Assembly (NCBI GenBank): GCA_963609805.1
Contig: CAVDLN010000073.1
Span: 1-9,425, forward strand
Source of the DNA: CAMEON01 sp963609805
GTDB lineage: Bacteria > Bacillota > Clostridia > Oscillospirales > CAG-272
DNA length: 9,425 bases
Direction of reading: 5' to 3'
Below the pieces are notes generated by a model. The model was not told the DNA's origin, made no database searches, and worked only from the letters and a program-made list of their open reading frames with translations. Positions 1 to 6,242 of this stretch are shown one piece after another (the stretch's first letter is position 1; each line of letters starts with the position of its first letter). The translations under genes and the position numbers were made by a program.

Positions 1-1480
1 GTTCGACGGAGTGGATGAGGCAACGCGTGCGGCGCTGTCGGATCTCGGCGTGGAGATTCCCGGGGATGAGGACGGCATTCTGCTTCAGCGCACCATAAGC
101 CGGGACGGCAGGTCTGTGGCCCGGATAGGGGGGCGTGCCGTAACGCAGAGCCTGCTGCGGGAGGTCGGCGCACTGCTTGTCAATATTCACGGGCAGAGCG
201 ATAATCAGAAACTGATGCAGAAATCGGCGCATTTGTCGCTGCTGGATTCCTATGCGGGGGACGGCAACGTGCTGGCAGAGTATCGGGCGGCGTACGGCGC
301 ATGGAAAAAGGTATCCGGGCAGTTGGCAGGTATGCGGCAGGACGAAGGGCAGCGTCTGCGGACACGGGAGATGCTGGAGTACCAGATAGCCGATATCGAT
401 GCCGCCCGTCTGAAGCCCGGAGAGGAAGAAAAGCTGACGGAGAGGCGCGACAGGATTCAGCACAGGGAAAAAATCGATCGGCAGCTCCGTACGGCGGCCC
501 GTGCCCTGCGTGACGGGGAAAAGGCGACGGCGTCGGGACTTTTGGATCGGGCGTCGGCGGCACTGGCATCCCTGAGCGGCATTCTGCCGGAGGCGGAGGA
601 GCTGGCGAGCCGCACGGAATCACTCCGGCTGGAAACGGACGACATCGCGGATCGGGTGCGTGCGCTGACAGACGGGGATACGGTCGATGCGACTGCCGAA
701 CTGGATCGTCTGGAAGGCAGGCTGGACACTATTCAGCGTCTGGGACGCAAGTACGGCGCGGGAATTGATGCGATTCTGGCGTTCCGCACCGATGCAGCCG
801 AGCGTCTGGCCGGGCTGGATACGGCGGACGAGCGCATTGCCGCCTGCGAGGAGCAGGAACGGCATTTGCTGGAGCGGATGAGGGAACTGGGTGCAGGGCT
901 GACGCAGGCACGCACGAGGGCGGCCGCCGAGCTGGCAGAGCAGGTTGCCGAATCCCTGGCATTTCTGGATATGCCGCGGGTGCGCTTTGAGGTATCCGTG
1001 CGCAGGCTGGATAAACCGGGAGCGGACGGCATGGATGACGTCGAGTTCTGTATTGCCACCAATCCGGGAGAACCGGTGCAGCCCATGATCCGCATTGCGT
1101 CGGGAGGGGAGCTGTCCCGCATCATGCTGGCGCTGCGGAGCGTACTGAATGAAAAGTACGGGGTCGGCGTGTCGATATACGATGAGATCGACACCGGAAT
1201 TTCCGGGCGCACGGCACGGAAGGTGGGCATCAAACTGCGGCGTATTGCACGGTGCGGACAGGTCATTTGCGTGACGCATTCGGCACAGATTGCCTCACTG
1301 GCGGACGCGCAGTACAGGATAGAGAAGCGGGAGGCGGACGGCCGGGCGGAAACGTCGGTGCGCCGCCTTGACCCTGAGGAACGGGTGGACGAGATAGCGC
1401 GCATTCTCGGCGGATTGGATCTGACCGATTCGCAGCGAGCAGCCGCCCGCGAACTGATTGCAGAAGGGGAGCGGCTGTGA
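1..1480 (+). CDS. recN: DNA repair protein RecN, C-terminal part (5' end outside window)
   Basis: RecN is an SMC-like cytosolic ATPase that acts at DNA double-strand breaks during recombinational repair. The frame is open from the left edge (first whole codon at position 2) and gives about 492 residues. The family is usually around 550-570, so roughly the first 60-80 residues, with the Walker A loop, are missing. Visible signatures are the RecN block NIHGQSDNQKLM (near 178-213), a charged, helical, coiled-coil-like middle (about 270-960), the ABC-type signature SGGELSRIM (1100-1126), Walker B YDEIDTGISG (1178-1207) and the H-loop region VTHSAQIASLAD (about 1270-1305). These are in the normal order and no frameshift is seen. 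The GTG at position 11 is internal, not the real start. The gene ends in TGA at 1478-1480, and ybaK starts 27 bases later, so the two are probably cotranscribed. Identification is firm; only the N-terminus cannot be judged. Confidence 0.96.
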   Translation, partial: FDGVDEATRAALSDLGVEIPGDEDGILLQRTISRDGRSVARIGGRAVTQSLLREVGALLVNIHGQSDNQKLMQKSAHLSLLDSYAGDGNVLAEYRAAYGAWKKVSGQLAGMRQDEGQRLRTREMLEYQIADIDAARLKPGEEEKLTERRDRIQHREKIDRQLRTAARALRDGEKATASGLLDRASAALASLSGILPEAEELASRTESLRLETDDIADRVRALTDGDTVDATAELDRLEGRLDTIQRLGRKYGAGIDAILAFRTDAAERLAGLDTADERIAACEEQERHLLERMRELGAGLTQARTRAAAELAEQVAESLAFLDMPRVRFEVSVRRLDKPGADGMDDVEFCIATNPGEPVQPMIRIASGGELSRIMLALRSVLNEKYGVGVSIYDEIDTGISGRTARKVGIKLRRIARCGQVICVTHSAQIASLADAQYRIEKREADGRAETSVRRLDPEERVDEIARILGGLDLTDSQRAAARELIAEGERL

Positions 1481-1507
1481 CGGCTGCTCGGAAGGAGGTA
1501 TATCGAT

Positions 1508-2011
1508 ATGTCAAAATCCGCACATGCTGCCGCGCTGCCGCGCACCAACGCCATGCGCATGTTGGATGCGGCGAAGATTCCCTATGAGGTTCTGACGTAT
1601 GAGGTGGATGAGAGCGATCTGTCCGGCGTCCATATCGCCGAGCAGCTGTCCTATCCGCCGGAAATGATATTCAAAACACTGGTGGCGCACGGTGACAAAA
1701 CCGGTTATCTTGTTTTCTGCATCCCGGTTGCCAAGGAAATCGACCTGCGCACGGCCGCATCCCTGACCGGAAACAAAAAGATCGAGATGGTTCATGTAAA
1801 GGATCTGCTTGCGCTGACGGGATATATTCGGGGCGGATGCTCCCCCGTCGGCATGAAGAAAAAATTTCCGACCTTCTTTGATTCCTCCGCACTTTCCCTG
1901 GACAGAATCACGGTCAGCGCCGGTATGCGCGGCGCACAGCTTCTCCTGAACCGCGCCGAACTGATGCGGTTTGTGGACGGAAAAGCATTGGAGATTACAG
2001 TTAAGGGGTAA
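1508..2011 (+). CDS. ybaK: YbaK/EbsC-family aminoacyl-tRNA deacylase (Cys-tRNA(Pro) deacylase type)
   Basis: This 167-residue protein matches the YbaK/ProX editing fold in length and motifs. Family members hydrolyse mischarged tRNA in trans, classically Cys-tRNA(Pro), in the cytosol. Visible hallmarks are the N-terminal RTNAMRMLDAAKIPYEV block, the conserved lysine in MIFKTLVA (K56, equivalent to the essential lysine of YbaK), VAKEIDLRTAA (about 75-85), and the glycine-rich GYIRGGCSPVGMKK loop (105-118), which is typical of the bacterial YbaK subgroup rather than of ProRS-INS domains. The ATG at 1508 is chosen because AAGGAGG at 1492-1498 lies at a good distance and the N-terminus aligns with the family. 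It follows recN by 27 bases with no promoter visible, so it is probably the distal gene of that unit. A tRNA synthetase gene lies downstream, but that gene has its own promoter. The family assignment is strong; the exact misacylated substrate is inferred. Confidence 0.92.
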   Translation: MSKSAHAAALPRTNAMRMLDAAKIPYEVLTYEVDESDLSGVHIAEQLSYPPEMIFKTLVAHGDKTGYLVFCIPVAKEIDLRTAASLTGNKKIEMVHVKDLLALTGYIRGGCSPVGMKKKFPTFFDSSALSLDRITVSAGMRGAQLLLNRAELMRFVDGKALEITVKG

Positions 2012-2028
2012 ATAGAGGCAAATAATAC

Positions 2029-2057
2029 TTGCAATCAAAAGCGGACCGTGATATAAT
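2029..2057 (+). promoter_or_regulatory. SigA-type promoter with extended -10 for argS
   Basis: In the ybaK-argS gap, TTGCAA at 2029-2034 (4 of 6 to TTGACA) is followed after exactly 17 bases by a perfect TATAAT at 2052-2057. TG at 2049-2050 makes it an extended -10 (TGATATAAT). The predicted start near 2064 gives a leader of about 34 nt with an AAAGGAA ribosome binding site at 2081-2087. The leader is too short for a T-box or other large riboswitch. This is the best promoter match seen in the window and it separates the recN-ybaK unit from argS. Confidence 0.8.
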
Positions 2058-2097
2058 GGATCGGTCACGATGTAATTGAGAAAGGAATCTACATTTT

Positions 2098-3852
2098 ATG
2101 ATGCTTCAGATCAAGCAAATGCTTGCAGGCGAGATTCTCGGCGGCGTGAAGACGATTTCCGGAGAGGGTGCCGCGGCGCTGACAGAGGCCGACATTCTCA
2201 ACCTGCTTGAGTATCCCCCTGATCCCGCCATGGGCGATATCGCTCTGCCGTGCTTCAAGCTCTCCCGTACGCTGCGCCGTTCGCCGGTGCAGATTGCGAA
2301 TGCGCTGGCTCCCTGTATCAGCGGGGACTGCGTGGAACGCGCCGAGGCCGTCAACGGGTATCTGAATATATACCTGTCCGGTTCGTACCTGCTGAAGGCA
2401 CTGATTCCCCGTATTCTGGAAGAGAAGGAGAACTACGGTGCCCCCGACATCGGGCAGGGAAAAGTGGTCGTGCTGGATTACTCGTCCCCGAACGTTGCCA
2501 AGCCCTTCCATATCGGACACCTCGGCACGACTGTCATCGGGCATTCCCTCAAAAAACTGCATGAGTTTGCAGGGTATACCTGTATCGGCATAAACTACCT
2601 CGGCGACTGGGGAACACAGTTCGGCAAGCTGATTCTGGCGTACCGGATGTGGGGCTCCCGGGAGGCTGTGGAAGCGGGCGGAATCGATGAGCTGGTCAGC
2701 CTGTATGTCCGCATAAACAACGCCATCAGCGGCAATGAGGCGGAGGGAATTGCGCCGGATCCGGCTCTTGCCGGGCAGGCGCGCGCCGAGTTCCACAAGA
2801 TGGAAACGGGCGACCCGGAGAATATCGAGCTCTGGAAATGGTTCGTCCGGATCAGTCTGGAGGAGTACCAGAAGACGTACCGTCAGCTGGACATTACCTT
2901 TGACAGCTACAAGGGTGAGTCGTTCTATACCGACAAAATGCCCGCACAGGTGCAGAAACTGCGGGATATGGGACTGCTCAAACTGGACGACGGCGCGTCC
3001 ATTGTGGACTTGTCCGCTTATGATATGCCCCCCTGCCTGATTCTCAAGCGGGACGGATCCACCCTGTATCCGACACGGGATATTGCGGCGGCGGTGTACC
3101 GCAAGCAGGAGTACCATTTCGACAAATGCATCTATGTAACCTCCGCACAGCAGATTCTGCATTTCCGGCAGTGGTTCAAGGTTGTTGAGCTGATGGGATA
3201 TGACTGGTATGATCAGCTGGTTCATGTGCCGTACGGAACGGTGTCCGTCAACGGCGCGAAGCTGGCGACCCGCACGGGAAATGTCGTGCTGCTGCGTGAT
3301 CTGTTCGGTGCTGCTATCGAAAAGGTGACCGAAATCATGGCGGTCAAGAACCCTGCGCTCAAGGGGCGCACGGATGTTGCCGAGGCGGTCGGCGTTGGCG
3401 CTATTGTGTTCTACTATCTGTCCAACAATCGGATCAAGGATATCAATTTCAGCATGGAGGAAGCGCTGTCGTTTGACGGAAACACGGGTCCCTATGTGCA
3501 GTACACCTACGCCCGTGCCTGCTCCATTCTGGAGAAGGCAGGCGTGACGGAGGACGCGCCGGTTCCGTCGGCTATGACGCTGACCGATCCGCTGGAAAAG
3601 GTGCTGTGCGTGACGCTGTCCGAGTTTGAAGAGCGGGTTCGCATGGCACTGCGCGACTATGAGCCGTCCTATATTACGCGGTATATTCTGGATGTGGCAA
3701 CCGCATTCAACCGCTTCTATCACGACTGCGCCATCGCAACCGCCGAGGATGCGGCGGTGCGTGAAACGCGCCTTGCTCTGACAAGGGCTACCCGGTATGT
3801 GCTGGGGCGGGCCTTCGGGCTTATCTGCCTGCGCAAGACGGAGAAAATCTGA
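2098..3852 (+). CDS. argS: Arginine--tRNA ligase (ArgRS, class I)
   Basis: ArgRS charges tRNA(Arg) with arginine using ATP in the cytosol. The 584-residue length is normal. The N-terminal Add1 tRNA D-loop domain covers about residues 1-110. The catalytic Rossmann core has the block DYSSPNVAKPFHIGHLGTT with the HIGH motif at 138-141, followed by INYLGDWGTQFGKL. The second class I motif is the usual degenerate ArgRS form, here KLATRTG at 388-394. The C-terminal DALR anticodon-binding domain starts near GPYVQYTYARACSIL (about 464) and includes FNRFYHDC. Two ATG codons are in tandem (2098 and 2101); the first is used here because it lies 10 bases from AAAGGAA (2081-2087), but the second cannot be excluded. 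A strong promoter lies immediately upstream and yebC 76 bases downstream. The sequence style is that of clostridial ArgRS. No truncation or frameshift is seen. Confidence 0.97.
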   Translation: MMLQIKQMLAGEILGGVKTISGEGAAALTEADILNLLEYPPDPAMGDIALPCFKLSRTLRRSPVQIANALAPCISGDCVERAEAVNGYLNIYLSGSYLLKALIPRILEEKENYGAPDIGQGKVVVLDYSSPNVAKPFHIGHLGTTVIGHSLKKLHEFAGYTCIGINYLGDWGTQFGKLILAYRMWGSREAVEAGGIDELVSLYVRINNAISGNEAEGIAPDPALAGQARAEFHKMETGDPENIELWKWFVRISLEEYQKTYRQLDITFDSYKGESFYTDKMPAQVQKLRDMGLLKLDDGASIVDLSAYDMPPCLILKRDGSTLYPTRDIAAAVYRKQEYHFDKCIYVTSAQQILHFRQWFKVVELMGYDWYDQLVHVPYGTVSVNGAKLATRTGNVVLLRDLFGAAIEKVTEIMAVKNPALKGRTDVAEAVGVGAIVFYYLSNNRIKDINFSMEEALSFDGNTGPYVQYTYARACSILEKAGVTEDAPVPSAMTLTDPLEKVLCVTLSEFEERVRMALRDYEPSYITRYILDVATAFNRFYHDCAIATAEDAAVRETRLALTRATRYVLGRAFGLICLRKTEKI

Positions 3853-3928
3853 GAAATACCGGCCATGCGGGAAGGTATTTTCCGGGAAGAACAAAAAAAC
3901 AATTAATTTGAACTGAGAGGTATATACT

Positions 3929-4663
3929 ATGTCCGGACACAGCAAATGGGCGAATATCAAGCACAAGAAGGAAAAGACGGATTCTGCCCGCGCAAAGATT
4001 TTTACGAAAATCGGCAAGGAGTTGACCATTGCCGTGCGTGAGGGCGGATCGGATCCGGCTTCCAACTCCAAGCTGCGCGACCTGATTCAGAAGGCAAAGG
4101 CAAACAACGTTCCGAATGACAATATCGAGAGAACCATCAAGAAGGCGCAGGGCGCGCAGGGGGAGAACTTTGAGGAGGTTACCTACGAGGGCTACGGCCC
4201 GGCCGGTGTCGCCGTCATTGTGACCGCAACCACCGATAACCGCAACCGTACCGCCGGAAACGTCCGTGCCTATTTCTCAAAATTCCACGGCAACATGGGG
4301 CAGACAGGATGCGTCGGTTACCTGTTTTCCAACAAAGGCATGATTGTCATTACGGATGAGGACGAGGAGTACGACGAGGATAAGCTCATGGAGCAGGCGC
4401 TGGAGGCAGGCGCGGAGGACTTCTCTGCGGACGAGGGTGTGTATGAAATCACAACCGAGCCGGATGACGTGTATGCCATTGCCGATGCTCTCAAGGCATT
4501 GGGGTACAATATAACCTCCGCCGAGGTGACGAAGATTCCGTCAAACTACGTCAGCATCGACGACGAGGAGGATCAGAAATTCATGGGACTCCTGCTGGAT
4601 AAGCTGGACGAAGACGACGACGTACTGGATGTTTATCACAACTGGGAGAACTGCGACCGCTGA
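3929..4663 (+). CDS. yebC: YebC/PmpR/TACO1-family protein
   Basis: The 244-residue protein begins with the family hallmark MSGHSKWANIKHKKEKTD and continues with RAKIFTKIGKELTIAVREGG, NVPNDNIERTIKKAQG, YEGYGPAGVAVIV, and TDNRNRTAGNVRAYFSK, all diagnostic of YebC. The C-terminal half is acidic (DEDEEYDEDKL, and EDDDVLDVYHN at the end), as is usual. Members have been described both as DNA-binding transcription regulators (PmpR) and, for the mitochondrial homologue TACO1 and bacterial YebC, as factors that help translation, particularly through proline-rich stretches. Which role applies here cannot be read from the sequence. The ATG at 3929 is supported by GAGAGG at 3915-3920 and by the invariant N-terminus. 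Its position behind argS, with no convincing promoter in the 76-base gap, suggests cotranscription and a translation-related context. The hairpin at 4680-4720 probably ends the unit. Confidence 0.95.
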   Translation: MSGHSKWANIKHKKEKTDSARAKIFTKIGKELTIAVREGGSDPASNSKLRDLIQKAKANNVPNDNIERTIKKAQGAQGENFEEVTYEGYGPAGVAVIVTATTDNRNRTAGNVRAYFSKFHGNMGQTGCVGYLFSNKGMIVITDEDEEYDEDKLMEQALEAGAEDFSADEGVYEITTEPDDVYAIADALKALGYNITSAEVTKIPSNYVSIDDEEDQKFMGLLLDKLDEDDDVLDVYHNWENCDR

Positions 4664-4679
4664 GCCGCTTCTCTCCCGC

Positions 4680-4720
4680 CGGGGAAGCCTGTGTATATAG
4701 CCGGGCTTTCCCGATTTCTC
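4680..4720 (+). terminator. Probable intrinsic terminator after yebC
   Basis: The arms 4681-4690 (GGGGAAGCCT) and 4703-4712 (GGGCTTTCCC) can pair over all 10 positions in RNA, counting two G-U pairs. They are extended by C4680-G4713, around a 12-nt loop. The stem is followed by ATTTCTCTCTT, a pyrimidine-rich rather than pure U tail. The place, directly after the yebC stop and before the next gene's ribosome binding site, fits a terminator, though the weak tail may allow some readthrough into the flippase gene. Confidence 0.5.
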
Positions 4721-4745
4721 TCTTGAAGGCCGGCGGACCGACGCG

Positions 4746-4754
4746 AAAGGCGGT
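4746..4754 (+). promoter_or_regulatory. Ribosome binding site supporting the GTG start of the flippase gene
   Basis: AAAGGCGGT differs by one base from the ideal AAAGGAGGT and ends 6 bases before the GTG at 4761. It decides the non-ATG start: no in-frame ATG lies near this site, and starting further in would lose the N-terminal cytosolic tail and then the first helix. No -10/-35 pair with proper spacing is seen between the hairpin and this site. Confidence 0.7.
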
Positions 4755-4760
4755 GATACA

Positions 4761-6242
4761 GTGGACGGGAATACGAATACGGAAAAGAACGCATTTGCAG
4801 GGGATGTGGCAAAACGGACCAAACTCCTGACCATCGGCTGTTTTGCCTCAAAACTGCTGGTGTTCCTTATGGTTCGCCTGTATACCGCCTGCCTGTCTCC
4901 CGAAGAGTACAGCACGGCGGATCTGATTGTGGATATGGCGAACCTGCTGATACCGCTGGCGTCGCTGGGAATCAGCGAGGCCATCTTTCGCAATGTCGCC
5001 GGAAAAGACAGCGACAGGAAGACATACCTGACGGCGGGACTTGTGATTCTGGGAGTCAGAAGTCTGCTTTTCCTGTGCCTCTCGCCGCTTCTGACCTGTA
5101 TTCCGCTGTTTGAGGATACGGCGTGGCTGATTGTTCTGTATGTCATGTTTTCCAATCTGCACACGGTTGTGTCGCAATATCTGTATGCAGTCGGCCGCGT
5201 GAAGCTGTTTGCCGTGCAGGGCATTCTCAATACAGCACTGATCATTGCGCTGAATATTCTGTTTCTGCCGGTTCTGAAGCTCGGCGTGACAGGGTATGTC
5301 ATGTCAACCTTTCTGGCAGACGGGCTGACAACGCTGTTTCTGGTTCTGTATACACGCCTGTGGAGATCCGTGCGGCGGATACCCCTGCGGGAACTGCGGA
5401 CTATCACAGGACAGATGCTGCGCTTCTGCATTCCGCTTGTACCGGCAACGGTTTGTGCGTGGGTAATCAGCCTGTCCGACCGGTATATGGTTTACTATAT
5501 GCGTTCGGCGGCGGAGAACGGCCTGTACGCCGCGGCCTACAAGATACCGACCATTATGACATATGCCGTCAGTATCTTTTCCGCCGCGTGGAAAGGCTCC
5601 ATCAGCGCCGAGGAGGATAACCCGACAGCGTGGGAGCGGCATTATACCCGCTCATGGAGCGTATATGTGCCCGTGGCGTTTGCGGTCGGCGGATGCCTGA
5701 TCCTGCTGTCGCGGCCGCTTTCGGGAATCCTGTATTCCAGGGATTACAGCACCGCGTGGACGTATATCCCGATTTTGACCGTTGCAACGGTGCTGTCTGG
5801 ATTGGATACATTTCTGAATTCGGTCTACTTTACCGTCCGGCGCACGGTATGGTCTATGATTTCGGCGGGATGCGGCGCTGCCATGAACATCCTGCTCAAT
5901 GCGCTGCTGATTCCGGAATATGGGGCGATCGGGGCGGCGGCTGCCACCATGATCAGTTACCTGTGCATACTGGTTCTGCGTGTGATTACGACAAGGCGGC
6001 TGATTCCCTTCCGGCAGGGACGTGTGCGGCTGACCTTGAATGGTTTGCTCCTGACGGCACAGGCCTGCTTTGCTACCGCCGCAGGGACAGGATTCATGAA
6101 GACCGTGCCGGGATGGGCGCTGGCGGCGGCGGCGTTTGCAGCCCTTTGCGCTTTGAATATGCGGGAATTGGCGGCTATCGGTATTTCCGTTTTGCGCAGG
6201 CTGCGTAACGTGCTTTTCAGAAAGGGGTCTGGGACATCGTGA
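4761..6242 (+). CDS. Oligosaccharide/polysaccharide flippase, MOP superfamily (Wzx/PST type)
   Basis: The 493-residue protein is very hydrophobic, with about 14 candidate membrane helices (near residues 22-42, 56-78, 88-112, 120-143, 150-171, 176-198, 218-238, 258-280, 301-318, 334-354, 362-384, 388-410, 424-442 and 450-468). That is the topology of MOP exporters such as Wzx, PST and SpoVB/MurJ relatives. The segment SLSDRYMVYYMRSAAENGLY followed by AAAYKIPTI (238-265) is the characteristic 'DR-x(n)-G-x-Y-x-x-A-Y-K' stretch of Wzx-like polysaccharide transporters, and the helix 7-8 region is usually the best conserved. By family it would move a lipid-linked oligosaccharide across the cytoplasmic membrane. 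No glycosyltransferase or polymerase genes are nearby, so the substrate is unknown and it is not inside a visible polysaccharide cluster. The GTG start is supported by AAAGGCGGT at 4746-4754. The TGA stop (6240-6242) overlaps the mutS2 GTG. A SpoVB/MurJ-like role is the main alternative. Confidence 0.85.
   Translation: MDGNTNTEKNAFAGDVAKRTKLLTIGCFASKLLVFLMVRLYTACLSPEEYSTADLIVDMANLLIPLASLGISEAIFRNVAGKDSDRKTYLTAGLVILGVRSLLFLCLSPLLTCIPLFEDTAWLIVLYVMFSNLHTVVSQYLYAVGRVKLFAVQGILNTALIIALNILFLPVLKLGVTGYVMSTFLADGLTTLFLVLYTRLWRSVRRIPLRELRTITGQMLRFCIPLVPATVCAWVISLSDRYMVYYMRSAAENGLYAAAYKIPTIMTYAVSIFSAAWKGSISAEEDNPTAWERHYTRSWSVYVPVAFAVGGCLILLSRPLSGILYSRDYSTAWTYIPILTVATVLSGLDTFLNSVYFTVRRTVWSMISAGCGAAMNILLNALLIPEYGAIGAAAATMISYLCILVLRVITTRRLIPFRQGRVRLTLNGLLLTAQACFATAAGTGFMKTVPGWALAAAAFAALCALNMRELAAIGISVLRRLRNVLFRKGSGTS
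6221..6227 (+). promoter_or_regulatory. Ribosome binding site for mutS2 inside the flippase gene
   Basis: AAAGGGG lies 11 bases before the mutS2 GTG at 6239, within the last codons of the flippase gene. The spacing is slightly long, so initiation is likely helped by ribosomes that have just ended the upstream gene. It supports the GTG start, after which the protein reads SFSEKTLRTLEFDKV, as expected for the MutS2 N-terminus. Confidence 0.55.

Noticed and set aside
733..1560. A 275-codon minus-strand frame opposite recN that extends into the ybaK start.
   Set aside because: It is Ser/Arg-rich nonsense-like translation opposite a conserved RecN ATPase region; a compositional shadow.
2044..2068. 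GACCGTGA and CGGTCAC around the argS -10 as an operator palindrome.
   Set aside because: The halves do not mirror each other in order; only 4-base segments match as inverted repeats, so no operator is claimed.
3854..3880. Inverted repeat AAATACC / GGTATTT with a 13-nt loop just after argS.
   Set aside because: The stem is only 7 bp and AT-rich, with no following T run, so it is too weak to call a terminator; chance is likely.
3908..3928. TTGAAC and TATACT just before yebC as a promoter.
   Set aside because: The boxes are only 9 bases apart and the second touches the ATG, so they cannot form a normal promoter for a leadered gene.
2089..4071. A 660-codon open frame on the minus strand opposite argS and the start of yebC.
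   Set aside because: It covers two firmly identified plus-strand genes and crosses their intergenic gap, with no family motif or supporting start. It is treated as a compositional shadow.
4723..4751. TTGAAG before the flippase gene as a -35 box.
   Set aside because: At a 17-base spacing the would-be -10 is AAAGGC, which is part of the ribosome binding site and unlike TATAAT.
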